Counted from the stretch's first letter, positions 17,845-27,072 are shown. The stretch is DNA of 64,000 nt from Winogradskyella sp. (GCF_028282165.1 NZ_JANQIM010000006.1:62001-126000); one strand, 5' to 3'. The notes: a model not told the origin generated them from the sequence alone. Made by a program: numbers and translations.

Positions 17845-18003
17845 ATGAAGAAAACCATTTTTAAGATTATTGCAAAAATCAATAAAGCTATTCTTCCCAG
17901 CTACACAAAAAGAAGATTAGACCTAAGCAAAGCCACAAAACTGCAGCTAGCAATAATTGGTTGGCGTGCCTATATCACCAAAAATGCTCTGGATGATTTC
18001 TAA
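17845..18003 (+). CDS. small conserved basic protein (52 aa)
   Basis: Translated by hand, the product starts MKKTIFKIIAKINKAILPS and contains LDLSKATKLQLAIIGWRAY and TKNALDDF. Proteins of this length and pattern occur widely in flavobacteria and are sometimes labelled SsrA-binding protein in databases without real similarity to SmpB. It is basic and helical, with no signal peptide. Its stop overlaps the convergent universal stress gene by four bases. The function is unknown. Confidence 0.7.
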   Translation: MKKTIFKIIAKINKAILPSYTKRRLDLSKATKLQLAIIGWRAYITKNALDDF

Positions 18004-18839
18004 TGGTGAAATATCATCAATGGAAGAATCAGATTCTTACTAATTTTTGTTTTACTAGAATCACTAAACAACCGTTCAAAAAAGCCTTTGAATTGACCTA
18101 CCAAGGTAATTATACCAGCGTCTTTTGACAAGCTTTCATCCACTAAAATATTAGATAGCGGAACATTGGACACGGTTTTATACGTAAACTTATTTTCGTT
18201 TATAAGTTCTAGCAATAACTCTCTATCGAGGTTGATCTTAGATTGGATGTTATTATCTGATGAAATAAACCTTACTACATTAATACTAGCGCCTAAGTTC
18301 CGTATAAGTTCCATAATATCTACAACTGTTTTATGGTCTGCATAGTCATCGGTATCCAAAGCTAATAGAATCTTGTCAGGCTTTTTATATTGGTAACCCT
18401 CTGGCACCACCAAAGTATTACAATCAATATATCTTAATATTTTAAGAGCGTTGCTACCCATAATAGCCTCACTTAGATTAGAAGCGCCATTGGTTCCCAT
18501 AACTACATACCCAATATCCTCCTTAGCTACTGTTTGCTTTACCGCATCTACAAACACATCGTAATCTATGATAGATTTAAATGTATGCAGTCTATCATTA
18601 GCATTTAGTTTTAGATGATTTACTATGCGCTTTAATTTATTCTTATTCTCTAAAATCAAAACCTCATAAAGACTTTCGCCAGATTTACTTGTTATTAAAT
18701 CATCGGATGTGTAGCTCAACGAATCCTGAACATTGAGAACAAAAAAATCGCAAAAGTCATTATAGAACAATTTCAAGGCATAATTCATTGCATTAATAGA
18801 GTTCTCTGAAAAATCGGTTAAAAGAAGTATTCTTTTCAT
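18000..18839 (-). CDS. universal stress protein, tandem UspA domains
   Basis: The 279-residue cytosolic protein has two Usp halves. The first starts RILLLTDFSENSINAMNYAL and includes the nucleotide-binding-like loop VMGTNGASNLSEAIMGSNA. The second starts ILLALDTDDYADHKTVVDI and is more diverged, lacking a clear Gly-rich ATP loop. Tandem Usp proteins are common in Bacteroidota and are tied to stress and stationary phase. The ATG at 18839 fits the family start (MKRILLLTDFS). The PNPOx-like gene is divergent from it. Confidence 0.9.
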   Translation of the reverse strand: MKRILLLTDFSENSINAMNYALKLFYNDFCDFFVLNVQDSLSYTSDDLITSKSGESLYEVLILENKNKLKRIVNHLKLNANDRLHTFKSIIDYDVFVDAVKQTVAKEDIGYVVMGTNGASNLSEAIMGSNALKILRYIDCNTLVVPEGYQYKKPDKILLALDTDDYADHKTVVDIMELIRNLGASINVVRFISSDNNIQSKINLDRELLLELINENKFTYKTVSNVPLSNILVDESLSKDAGIITLVGQFKGFFERLFSDSSKTKISKNLILPLMIFHH

Positions 18840-18994
18840 CGTATTCTACTTTCTATCAATTTAAAAAAACAATATGAATAAGCCCATGACAATTATCAGT
18901 AAATAATTTGCCACACAATTTTCTTTACAAAACTGATTTATATCATTAAAAAGTAGTGTTTTAGTTGGTATCTTTTGGCTTAAATACTCTACTC

Positions 18995-19447
18995 ATGATT
19001 AAAAGTTTAGACAACAAAAGATGCTCAGATCTATTGAAAAGTAACTATATAGGCTATCTATCATACATAAGTAATAATAGACCTTATACAATTCCTATTA
19101 CTTTTTTCTTCAATGATAAGGAGGATTATATTATCTGCTATTCGGGTAATGGCCATAAGATCGATGCCATGCGAAGGCAACCTAATGTTGCTCTTGCAAT
19201 AGCAGACATAGCTACAAACAATCAATGGCAATCGGTTTTGGTTCATGGTCAATACAATGAAATTGATGGGGGTACAGCCAAATTATATCTACATGAGTTT
19301 TCCTTAGGTATAAAAGAGATCGTTCTAAAAAAGGAGCGCAAAGACCTAGACTATATCAGCGAATTTTCAAATAGAGTTTATAATCAAGATACGCCTATTG
19401 TTTTTCTTATTAAAGTGGAACATATGACTGGAAAAAGTAGATCGTAG
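18995..19447 (+). CDS. pyridoxamine 5'-phosphate oxidase family (split-barrel flavin-binding) protein
   Basis: The ~150-residue protein fits the NimA/PNPOx-like split barrel: SDLLKSNYIGYLSYISNNRP, then PYTIPITFFFND, ICYSGNGHKIDAMRRQPNVA and WQSVLVHGQYNEI. Such proteins bind FMN, F420 or heme and may act as reductases; the substrate is not readable. I chose the ATG at 18995 over a TTG 10 codons upstream. It is divergent from the stress protein gene, which suggests a shared stress context. Confidence 0.85.
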   Translation: MIKSLDNKRCSDLLKSNYIGYLSYISNNRPYTIPITFFFNDKEDYIICYSGNGHKIDAMRRQPNVALAIADIATNNQWQSVLVHGQYNEIDGGTAKLYLHEFSLGIKEIVLKKERKDLDYISEFSNRVYNQDTPIVFLIKVEHMTGKSRS

Positions 19448-19759
19448 CATGTAAACTCTACATTGAATACTAAAATATTCTATCAATATTGGCTTTTAAC
19501 AGATCAATGACAACTTTGGCTTTGTAACTTAAGCAATAATTACAGCAGATAAACATGGCACCAGCATTAGTATTTAGTTGGAAGATGAAGGAATGAGAGA
19601 CAATCAATTTTGATTAACATCTTAATCCTATAAGTATTTACAATTCAATACCGCTTTTTACCCACTAAATTAAGGTTTGGAATTTTAATTGTTATTCTCT
19701 ATTTTTAATGAAATTCCCTCTAATACTATTTAATAGCTCAGTAAATAAACGACTATTAG
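19448..19759. other. 312-base intergenic region before the M19-patatin operon
   Basis: No reading frame is supported. The right third holds a promoter for the downstream operon, listed separately. The rest shows nothing beyond AT-rich sequence. Confidence 0.6.
19676..19707 (+). promoter_or_regulatory. promoter of the M19-patatin operon: TTTG-N20-TATTTTTA
   Basis: A -33 TTTG (19676-19679) is 20 bases from TATTTTTA (19700-19707), one base off TAnnTTTG. The ATG follows 52 bases later. Confidence 0.45.
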
Positions 19760-21448
19760 ATGAGCTATATTACTGATTTTCATACACACATTGGCCTAAA
19801 ACTGGCTAATAACGAGAACATTAAAGATCTTTGGGTATTTGAAGAAAACAAGCCCCCAAGAAGATTTTTCTTTTTTTTTAATTTTTGGAAAAACTTTTTT
19901 CTTAAACAGACCTATACCCAATATGCCACTTTTACCCAATGCAATTTGGAAAATTGTGTAGATGGGCATTTGAGGGTACAAATATGTTCTATTTATCCCA
20001 TTGAGAGACAATACATAAACCGAAAGAACTTTTGGTTGCTGCTAATGGCGTCACTAACGTTTTTCACCAAGACCTTCCCCTTTATTCCCATCTTTATGAA
20101 AAAACGAAATGTACTGTTCTCTCTTGCTCAGATTGTAATAGGCATTTCAAAAAAACGATCAGAGGAAATTTGGAAAGAGCAAAAGAGCTTGGATAATCGT
20201 ATAGATTACTTTAAAGACTACCTTAAAGAGCTTCAAGTATTGAAAGATGCGCAAAATTCTAAATCCAACAAGCCCCAATATGCCCAAAATACATTTAAGC
20301 TTGTTCGTAATTATGAAGAATTTCAAGCCAATATCCAAAATAAGAATGTGCTTTTAGGCATCATTTCGGCAGAAGGCATTCATAGTTTTGGAGACTACAA
20401 ATTGAAACATCTTTTTAGAGATACCAGCATAGAAAGTATTTCTGATAGCGAACGCCAAAAATTACTATTATCTATGCGTAGAAACATAGACAAGGTTAAG
20501 AAAAAAGATGCTTTTTCTCCTTTCTATGTAACATTTGCCCACCACTATAACAACTTATTCTGTGGGCATAGCAAAAGCTTTAAATTTCCAATAACACTGT
20601 TTTTCAAACAAAAGAATGCATTAGACAAAGGACTCTATTCCTATGGAGAACAGATTATACGTAGCTTACTTGAAAGAGGGCCCGAAAAAAGAAGAGTGTT
20701 GATCGACATTAAACATATGTCTATTGAAACGAGGAAGGACTTCTATAAAATCATTGATGAATACAATAAAGATGTTGCATTCGAAGATTTTCAAAATAAA
20801 GTCCCCATAATCTCCAGTCACACAGCGGTAAATGGAAATACTACATGGGAAGCGTCGGTAAAACTAGCTTGTAAAAAAGAGGCAAATAAGGGATACGTTA
20901 GCAGATGCGATGTTAACGTATGTGATGAGGACATATTACAGATTTATAAATCCAGTGGTATCATCGGAATTTTAATGCACGATGGAAGAATGCCTGGCAA
21001 AAAGTATTTAAAAAAGTTAAAAGCATTGAAGGAACAGCCCAAAGAACGCATGCTTTTGCAACAACAATTGTTCCTAACAAATGTTTACCATATAATCCAT
21101 GTGCTATATCAAAAAGACCTAAAAGATGGGATGTGGGATATTATAACTCTTGGAAGTGATATGGATGGTCTTATAGACCCTTTCGATGATTACACAACTG
21201 CGGGTGATTTGTTGGCATTCAGAAATCACATCTGGGAATACCTAGACAATTATGAAACCATACCTGAAGATTACCACATCGTTAATCTTATGAAGTCACC
21301 AGATGGCAATATCAAATTATCCTTAGATGAATTGAATGCGTTGAATATGGGACTTTCTACCACAGAGATAGTCAACAGGATTTTTTACAAAAATTTCGAT
21401 CTGTTCCTAAGTAGATATTTTACAGACAATTACTTATTTGGCAATTAA
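19760..21448 (+). CDS. M19 membrane dipeptidase-like metal-dependent hydrolase
   Basis: The 562-residue product carries the M19 motif order: an N-terminal metal site DFHTHIG (H8, H10), the bridging Glu in SAEGIHSFGD (E204), TFAHHYNN (~258-265), LIDIKHMS (~313-320), ISSHTAV (~350) and GSDMDG (~466). M19 enzymes hydrolyse dipeptides and related amides with two metal ions. It is about 150 residues longer than usual, with an aromatic/basic insert at residues 25-160 (RRFFFFFNFWKNFFL), and has no signal peptide, so it is probably cytosolic or membrane-associated. It is 12 bases upstream of the patatin gene. HxH replaces the usual HxD. Confidence 0.8.
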   Translation: MSYITDFHTHIGLKLANNENIKDLWVFEENKPPRRFFFFFNFWKNFFLKQTYTQYATFTQCNLENCVDGHLRVQICSIYPIERQYINRKNFWLLLMASLTFFTKTFPFIPIFMKKRNVLFSLAQIVIGISKKRSEEIWKEQKSLDNRIDYFKDYLKELQVLKDAQNSKSNKPQYAQNTFKLVRNYEEFQANIQNKNVLLGIISAEGIHSFGDYKLKHLFRDTSIESISDSERQKLLLSMRRNIDKVKKKDAFSPFYVTFAHHYNNLFCGHSKSFKFPITLFFKQKNALDKGLYSYGEQIIRSLLERGPEKRRVLIDIKHMSIETRKDFYKIIDEYNKDVAFEDFQNKVPIISSHTAVNGNTTWEASVKLACKKEANKGYVSRCDVNVCDEDILQIYKSSGIIGILMHDGRMPGKKYLKKLKALKEQPKERMLLQQQLFLTNVYHIIHVLYQKDLKDGMWDIITLGSDMDGLIDPFDDYTTAGDLLAFRNHIWEYLDNYETIPEDYHIVNLMKSPDGNIKLSLDELNALNMGLSTTEIVNRIFYKNFDLFLSRYFTDNYLFGN

Positions 21449-21460
21449 AAACTAGAAATA

Positions 21461-24316
21461 ATGGGAAAAACATTACGTGTATGCCTAGCCATGGGAGGCG
21501 GCGTTTCATTAGGGTCATTTTCAGGGGCTGCTCTTACCGAAGCTTTGAAACTTCTGATTTTGTATGGACATGATCCTAAAGGCCAAAAGTATGATAAGGT
21601 TGTCGTAGATGGTATGAGCGGAGCAAGTGCAGGGGCAATTGCTTTGGTTATTATGTTAAAATCATTGATCGATTATAAAGCAATGATGAAAGAACTATTA
21701 AAAGGTTATACGGAAGACAAACTGATCGATGAAATTGCCAAGAGTTATTTTAACTCTAAACAAGAAGCAGAAAACCACCCCAATATTAAAGAACTTAAAG
21801 CCTTACAAGTGGCACAAAAACTCCAAGAAGAACTCTGGGTAGATAAACTTAATGCGAAACAATTATTTGGAGACAAAAAAATCAAAAATTACAAGCTTAA
21901 TATTCATGAGTCTTTTGGGCTTTTGGATAGGCAACTGCTAGAAGAATTAGCCAAGGAGTATATTATAGACCCTAAATTTGATTCTTTGGACAATATACAG
22001 GTACTGGACAAGGTTAGAGTGCCGTTTGCCTGTTCTCTAACCAATTTGGCTCCAATTGAAATAAGGAAGGATGAAAATGGAATGACGGAATTAGAGAAAA
22101 ACGTCATCCAATCTGTGGGCTCCCATAATCACAAAGAATTGCGAATTATGGACTTTGTTTTTGATAAATCTCAACTTGATAAGGACACCGATGATCGGTG
22201 GCTCCAATTTGGTAATGAAGAAAAAGAAGAAGAGCGAAAATTCAAACTCAATAGTAGAGAAGGATGGTCTATTGTTTGTACATCCGCTCTTGCCTGTGGG
22301 GCATTTCCAATTGCATTTGAGCCTGTGGTCTTAAAACGCTATAAAGAGGAATACGGTGAAAACAATAGTCGGTATTTTGGGCAATGGCCCAAACAGTTCA
22401 ATGATCTCAATAATGAATTCAATAATCTCGAAGAAAGTGGCCGTACCTCAAGATTCAATGAAAACAAAAATAATGTCCTTGATTATAGTCAGTTTAATTT
22501 CCCTTATATAGATGGCGGGACTTTTAATAATGAACCCATTAGAGAGGCGTTTAGAATTGCGGCTTTTCAAGATTTTGGTAATGAACATAAATCTTCTGAC
22601 CGTTTGGTTATGTTCGTCGATCCCATTGTGCGGACAGATAGATACCAGCCATTTAATTTATCATCGCTTGCTTCGGTATCCATGGATAAAAAGAAGGCCG
22701 AAGTCAATTCTGAACTAGACAAGCTTATTGGTGTTACTAGTAGTATCTTAAACTCATTGACAAACCAAGGGAGAATCAAGGAGGAAGACAAAATTCGAGA
22801 TGTTAGCGAGAACCTCAAATTAAGAAAAACGATCTTTAATTATCTCCAAAACAACAAACTGCTAGGAAGTAATTTGAGAGTAGATATTTTAACTACCGCA
22901 TATAACAAAGTTGAGTCTAATTTACATGACGATATGATTCCTTTAGGAACTCGTAATGTCATCAGATATTTCAAGAATGAACTGATAAAAACGTGCAATT
23001 CTAAGACCGAAGATGATGACCAATGTCTTTGGATTCCTAGTGATAAACTGAATGAATTAATTTTAAAAATCAATTCGGGAGAAATCAATGATAGTAATTT
23101 TAATACAATGGGTTACAAAGTTCTAGGAATCGAACGCGAGAAAGATAAAAATACTTTTGCTGCTGCGGTTTTTAAAATAATCTTCGATTTCTCACTCAAT
23201 ACAGATGGTAAAAACGAAATGGCAGAACGGGTTGCCATTCTTCCACTAAGTGATGTACTAAAAGTAACCAAATTACCTGGTGAGGAAGTTAGTGCATTTG
23301 GAGGGTTTGTATCAAAAAAAGCAAGACAATACGCCTTTAATTATGCCAAATTAAGCGCACTGAAATCATTGGCAAAAAAACCAGATAACATATCTAATGA
23401 TTATGGATTTAGAGGAACCTCAAACACCTACCCTTTCATAATTTCTGATGCTCTCGATTTATACGAAACAAAATTGATAAATTCTGTCAAAGACATAAAA
23501 TTCTGGGATGATATTAATTCTTATCAGAATAACATTAGAAATGTGCTATTGAAATTAAGCTTTAAACGTTTAGGTGTGGTCACAAAAAATCTAACTAATC
23601 GTTTTAATCTATTTATTACAGCTATTGGCGCAGCTATTCTGTCTGTCTTTCGATTTTTTAGTAAGGTAAATTGGTTTGTAAGGACAATTGCTTACTTACT
23701 GAATTTATTTTTAGGAAAAAAAGTTCAGATCACCCATAAATATCTTACTCCTGTCACTATTTCCATTCTGAGTAACCAAAGGTTTAGAAGAAAAATAAAG
23801 CTCACTACGGCCGATAATAAAATAATTAGGATAAAAAAGGTTACGCACAAACTTAATGGCACTAATAATTACCAGTATTTATTTCAGTTGTACCAAGCCA
23901 TGTACACTCAGGAAATGGATAAAAAAATGAAGATTGAAGATTCAGATTCTGAGAGGTATAAAATTCAAAAGGAAATGAAAACCGTATATACGAATAATAT
24001 AAATAGTGCTATTCTAAGTCTTCAAAGCAAAGTCGAACTCCCTACTGGTGTTGATAGAAACTTAAATTCTAAAAAGTACAATGAATATTTTGAATCTAAT
24101 TATGAGAATATTGTGAATAGCATAAATATTGGCAATATACAATTGCCATTAATAAATAAGGCCTTACTAGATAAATCGAACATGTTATTTCATTCTTTCA
24201 ACAAGTTGAAATCGCACCTAAGCCCCATGATTGAGATTGACTTGAACAAAACAAATCCGGAGTGGTACTTTAAAGAAAACACAAAAGCTTTATCCAAGCA
24301 GTTTTTAGAGAGATAG
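21461..24316 (+). CDS. patatin-like phospholipase family protein, very large
   Basis: The 951-residue protein has all catalytic parts of a patatin lipase: oxyanion loop GGGVSLGSFSGAA (G12-G14), nucleophile elbow GASAG with Ser56, and the dyad Asp in DGGTFNNEP (D351). It would release fatty acids from membrane lipids. The patatin core is interrupted by long inserts, and ~500 further residues follow, with hydrophobic segments around 720-760 (FITAIGAAILSVFRFF) that suggest membrane attachment. There is no signal peptide. It follows the M19 gene by 12 bases in one operon and ends at a terminator. No cyclic-nucleotide synthase is adjacent. Confidence 0.85.
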   Translation: MGKTLRVCLAMGGGVSLGSFSGAALTEALKLLILYGHDPKGQKYDKVVVDGMSGASAGAIALVIMLKSLIDYKAMMKELLKGYTEDKLIDEIAKSYFNSKQEAENHPNIKELKALQVAQKLQEELWVDKLNAKQLFGDKKIKNYKLNIHESFGLLDRQLLEELAKEYIIDPKFDSLDNIQVLDKVRVPFACSLTNLAPIEIRKDENGMTELEKNVIQSVGSHNHKELRIMDFVFDKSQLDKDTDDRWLQFGNEEKEEERKFKLNSREGWSIVCTSALACGAFPIAFEPVVLKRYKEEYGENNSRYFGQWPKQFNDLNNEFNNLEESGRTSRFNENKNNVLDYSQFNFPYIDGGTFNNEPIREAFRIAAFQDFGNEHKSSDRLVMFVDPIVRTDRYQPFNLSSLASVSMDKKKAEVNSELDKLIGVTSSILNSLTNQGRIKEEDKIRDVSENLKLRKTIFNYLQNNKLLGSNLRVDILTTAYNKVESNLHDDMIPLGTRNVIRYFKNELIKTCNSKTEDDDQCLWIPSDKLNELILKINSGEINDSNFNTMGYKVLGIEREKDKNTFAAAVFKIIFDFSLNTDGKNEMAERVAILPLSDVLKVTKLPGEEVSAFGGFVSKKARQYAFNYAKLSALKSLAKKPDNISNDYGFRGTSNTYPFIISDALDLYETKLINSVKDIKFWDDINSYQNNIRNVLLKLSFKRLGVVTKNLTNRFNLFITAIGAAILSVFRFFSKVNWFVRTIAYLLNLFLGKKVQITHKYLTPVTISILSNQRFRRKIKLTTADNKIIRIKKVTHKLNGTNNYQYLFQLYQAMYTQEMDKKMKIEDSDSERYKIQKEMKTVYTNNINSAILSLQSKVELPTGVDRNLNSKKYNEYFESNYENIVNSINIGNIQLPLINKALLDKSNMLFHSFNKLKSHLSPMIEIDLNKTNPEWYFKENTKALSKQFLER

Positions 24317-24321
24317 TAGTT

Positions 24322-24368
24322 AAATAACAAAACCTGTAATAGTTTACAGGTTTTATGTTTGATGTAAC
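24322..24368 (+). repeat. 47-base terminator repeat, copy 1 (after the patatin gene)
   Basis: The stretch contains AAAACCTGTAA (24329-24339) pairing with TTACAGGTTTT (24344-24354) and serves as terminator of the patatin operon. It matches the downstream flank of tRNA-Arg (52404-52450) at 41 of 47 positions in the same orientation. All six differences are transitions, and two of them keep a stem base pair. Confidence 0.75.
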
Positions 24369-24431
24369 TTTAAGCGGAAAGAGTTCAGATTTTATTTAAT
24401 AGGGGGGACAAAAAATCAAACCTTTTAATAC

Positions 24432-24959
24432 TTAAAATCGGTAACCAATACCAAATTGTATGCTTCCAAGGTTGTCATCCTCAAATGAAATGGTACGATA
24501 TCCAATAAATATGGGCATGTTGCCATTAACCATATAGGTTAATCTCGGTGAAGCATAAAACCCTCCATCGTTACCCTCATTAACACCAAAAGCATAACCA
24601 ACATCCGCACCAACTAAAAAATTCCTAAAAGGTGAAAATCTGACACTTCCTGCTAATGGTATAAATTGAGCATCATCTAACTCAATGGTTCCCGAGCCTA
24701 ACCGATTGATTTCTTCTCCAAAATAATTAGCAAACCCTGTTGAACCTCCCAAATAGAAGCGTTCAGATATACTATAGAGATAGAATAAATCTATGCCTAT
24801 GTTAGATGAATAGGCATCTTCAAAATCACCAACCGTTACCCCGGCATTGAGGCCAATACCATAATTGTGTTGCCCTTTTTGCACATCTTGAATTTGTGCT
24901 GTGACTAGATTAACTGAGGCCAAAATGGTTACTACTAAAATTACTACTTTCTTTTTCAT
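24432..24959 (-). CDS. secreted outer-membrane beta-barrel protein
   Basis: The 175-residue protein has a signal peptide (MKKKVVILVVTILASVNLVTAQ). A predicted 8-stranded barrel follows, with strands such as YGIGLNAGVTVGDFED, RFYLGGSTGFANYFG and FLVGADVGYAFGVN, ending in the outer-membrane-type aromatic terminus IQFGIGYRF. It is a structural or unknown-function OmpW/OmpA-barrel-like protein. It is separated from DUF2141 by 175 bases, so it may have its own promoter. Confidence 0.78.
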   Translation of the reverse strand: MKKKVVILVVTILASVNLVTAQIQDVQKGQHNYGIGLNAGVTVGDFEDAYSSNIGIDLFYLYSISERFYLGGSTGFANYFGEEINRLGSGTIELDDAQFIPLAGSVRFSPFRNFLVGADVGYAFGVNEGNDGGFYASPRLTYMVNGNMPIFIGYRTISFEDDNLGSIQFGIGYRF

Positions 24960-25134
24960 TTTTGTTTGTTTTAATTGTTATTATGATTATTTAATCTAGA
25001 ATCTAGAGTCAATTCTTCATTATATTTTAGAATGAGAAAATCGGGGGTGTTATCATTTTACCATTCAAATTGTAAATGTTCATGACCAATATGAACGTTA
25101 TAATTATGGCTCTAAGAAAATGTCTGACCCTTTA

Positions 25135-25560
25135 TTAGAGAACAAATTTGAGTTTCATAGATTTTTGTGGTTGGTCTAATTCAAATTTGCATTTCCTATA
25201 GGATGGCTTACCAAAACTCGTCATGTTAGATGCACCCACAGGTTCTTTTGGAATACCAATGAGGTTGCTATCGAGCTTTCCATTTTCATTTTCATCTTGA
25301 AAAAAAGCAACTGCATACACTCCATACGGGACATTCTCGAAAGTATAACTGGCAGAATCATCGTAAGAAGACAACCTCCCTACTTTTAATGCTTTTTCCT
25401 TTTCTTTCGGGAATCCGTCTTGTTCATCATAAAGAAGAAAATATAAATCCCCTTCGACCTTTTTAATATCTGATATTGTTATGGATATTTGCCCTGTTTG
25501 AGCTGTTCCAATAAAACAACCTAGAAGTATTATTGCCGCTGTAAAAAGTTTTTGTTTCAT
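25135..25560 (-). CDS. DUF2141 domain-containing secreted protein
   Basis: The 141-residue protein has a signal peptide (to FIGTAQ) and the DUF2141 pattern: ISITISDIKKVEGDLYFLLY, ENVPYGVYAVAFFQDENENG and KLDSNLIGIPKEPVG. The family is periplasmic and of unknown function, with a beta-sandwich-like fold and a Ca-loop-like DENENGKLD. It is 14 bases downstream of the PAP2 gene and probably the last gene of the long minus-strand operon. Confidence 0.88.
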   Translation of the reverse strand: MKQKLFTAAIILLGCFIGTAQTGQISITISDIKKVEGDLYFLLYDEQDGFPKEKEKALKVGRLSSYDDSASYTFENVPYGVYAVAFFQDENENGKLDSNLIGIPKEPVGASNMTSFGKPSYRKCKFELDQPQKSMKLKFVL

Positions 25561-25574
25561 TGTATTTGTTTTAA

Positions 25575-26423
25575 TTAAAAATTATATTTAAGTCCAATAC
25601 CATTACCTCCAAACGTTAATTCTATTGACGTTTTATAACGTTTGTTGCTATTGTATTTTTCACTATATTTTTTATCTAAATAGATATCTATTGCCTCTAC
25701 CACGAAATAACTCAATGCCCAACTCAAAAAAACATCACTTGCCCAATGTGCATCTTCATATATTCTGCTAAGACCAGGCATTAAACCTATTGCATAAATT
25801 GGAGCTTTTATCCACCAACTTTTAAATTGTTTGGCTATTACATGAGCATTTGTAAATGTTAATACGGCGTGACCAGAAGGCAACGACCTGTAAGCCACAC
25901 TGCCACCAAAAGGACGAAAATGATTTTTACCGAAATCTGCTCCAGGTCGTGCTCGACCAGTAACCGATTTACTAAATTGTTGCAAAAATCCTGTTGCTGT
26001 TGCCGATGATAGCAACAGAACACCTGTACGTCGCAATTTTTCGTTTCTTGTAAATAAGCCTGTTAAATAAACTGCTCCTGTAAATCCATAGTTGTTTTGT
26101 GGACTGCCAGCATACCAACTATACTCTAAAAGCATATTTGGAATGGCATCCTTATGCCCAATAAATTCTGTCCTTATATCTTCGTCTACTAGGTATAAGC
26201 CAAAGGCTGTTGTTGTTACCCCGCCAAATAATAAAAAATCCTTTCCTTGCCAATATAAAGGTCTTGAATAGGCATGACCAACACCCTTAAAGACATTGCC
26301 CATATCATATGTAAAGTCTTGCCATAGTGTTTTATCAGAAGGGATTTTAGATTCATTGAAACTCTGGCCAACTAACAAATTTGTAATTAGAACTGCTATG
26401 CATATATTGAGAGAACTCTTCAT
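25575..26423 (-). CDS. PAP2 family lipid phosphatase
   Basis: The 282-residue membrane phosphatase has the three signature motifs KSVTGRARP (152-160), PSGH (182-185) and SRIYEDAHWASD (219-230, with H226 and D230). Family members remove phosphate from phosphatidic acid, undecaprenyl pyrophosphate or lipid A. It has an N-terminal signal (to LLVGQ) and several hydrophobic helices, so the active site should face the periplasm. It sits in an operon with LpxR, which supports a role in envelope lipid remodelling. Confidence 0.9.
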   Translation of the reverse strand: MKSSLNICIAVLITNLLVGQSFNESKIPSDKTLWQDFTYDMGNVFKGVGHAYSRPLYWQGKDFLLFGGVTTTAFGLYLVDEDIRTEFIGHKDAIPNMLLEYSWYAGSPQNNYGFTGAVYLTGLFTRNEKLRRTGVLLLSSATATGFLQQFSKSVTGRARPGADFGKNHFRPFGGSVAYRSLPSGHAVLTFTNAHVIAKQFKSWWIKAPIYAIGLMPGLSRIYEDAHWASDVFLSWALSYFVVEAIDIYLDKKYSEKYNSNKRYKTSIELTFGGNGIGLKYNF

Positions 26424-26425
26424 TA

Positions 26426-26482
26426 TTATACGAATACTAAAAACACCAAAGCGCCAATAATAAAACCTAGTGCCGCTAGCAT
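26426..26482 (-). CDS. possible 18-residue membrane microprotein
   Basis: A frame MLAALGFIIGALVFLVFV starts inside the stop region of the thioesterase gene (ATGCTAG overlap) and ends two bases before the PAP2 start. It fills the gap exactly and encodes one hydrophobic helix. Translational coupling would be natural, but the size alone makes the call uncertain. It may be chance in AT-rich DNA. Confidence 0.25.
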   Translation of the reverse strand: MLAALGFIIGALVFLVFV

Positions 26483-27045
26483 ACCCTACTATTAATTTGT
26501 ATACGAACTTTGTGACTTTCTATGAGTTCTAAATATTTGCTCGATATAAAATCCTCTTCACTAAATTCTTCGTGCCTCTGCTTTTGCATGTTCTGTCGCA
26601 CTATACTTTTGGTAAATCTTCTTATATCAGTCTCAGTTTCTAAAATCAAACCAGGCACATTCACTTTTTCATTATTATCATCAAGTGCTACCATAGTAAA
26701 GTATGACGAATTGCAATGCTTAAAGTCTTTATCACCATGAATAATGCTTTCTGAAACTACTCTTATTCCTACCACCATTGAACTATTTCCAACATAGTTT
26801 AGTGATGCCTTAAGTGTCAGTAGCTCCCCTACTTCAACTGGTTTTAAAAAATCAACCGTATTCACAGATGCTGTTACACAATAATGCTCAGAATGTTTTG
26901 ATGCACAAGCAAATGCTATTTGGTCCATCATTGAAAGAATAAAACCCCCATGAACCTTGCCGTTATAATTTGCATGTGTTGGTAGCATAAGTTGCGATAA
27001 TTCGACACTAGACTCTTTCTTATATTTATATCTCAGCTTTTCCAT
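26476..27045 (-). CDS. acyl-CoA thioesterase (hotdog fold)
   Basis: The 189-residue protein has the hotdog helix motif NYNGKVHGGFILSMMDQIAF (about residues 27-46, Asp at 42) followed by CVTASVNTVDFLKPVEVGE, as in the YciA/BFIT type. It hydrolyses acyl-CoA to free acid and CoA in the cytosol; chain length is unknown. It lies within the cyclase-LpxR operon, 27 bases after DoxX. Confidence 0.9.
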   Translation of the reverse strand: MEKLRYKYKKESSVELSQLMLPTHANYNGKVHGGFILSMMDQIAFACASKHSEHYCVTASVNTVDFLKPVEVGELLTLKASLNYVGNSSMVVGIRVVSESIIHGDKDFKHCNSSYFTMVALDDNNEKVNVPGLILETETDIRRFTKSIVRQNMQKQRHEEFSEEDFISSKYLELIESHKVRIQINSRVC

Positions 27046-27072
27046 AGCACTTATATTCGTTTATTAAGTTTA

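Noticed and set aside
21461..24316. Patatin as a CBASS effector
   Set aside because: No CD-NTase or Cap2/Cap3-like gene is adjacent, and the M19 neighbour does not fit a CBASS operon.
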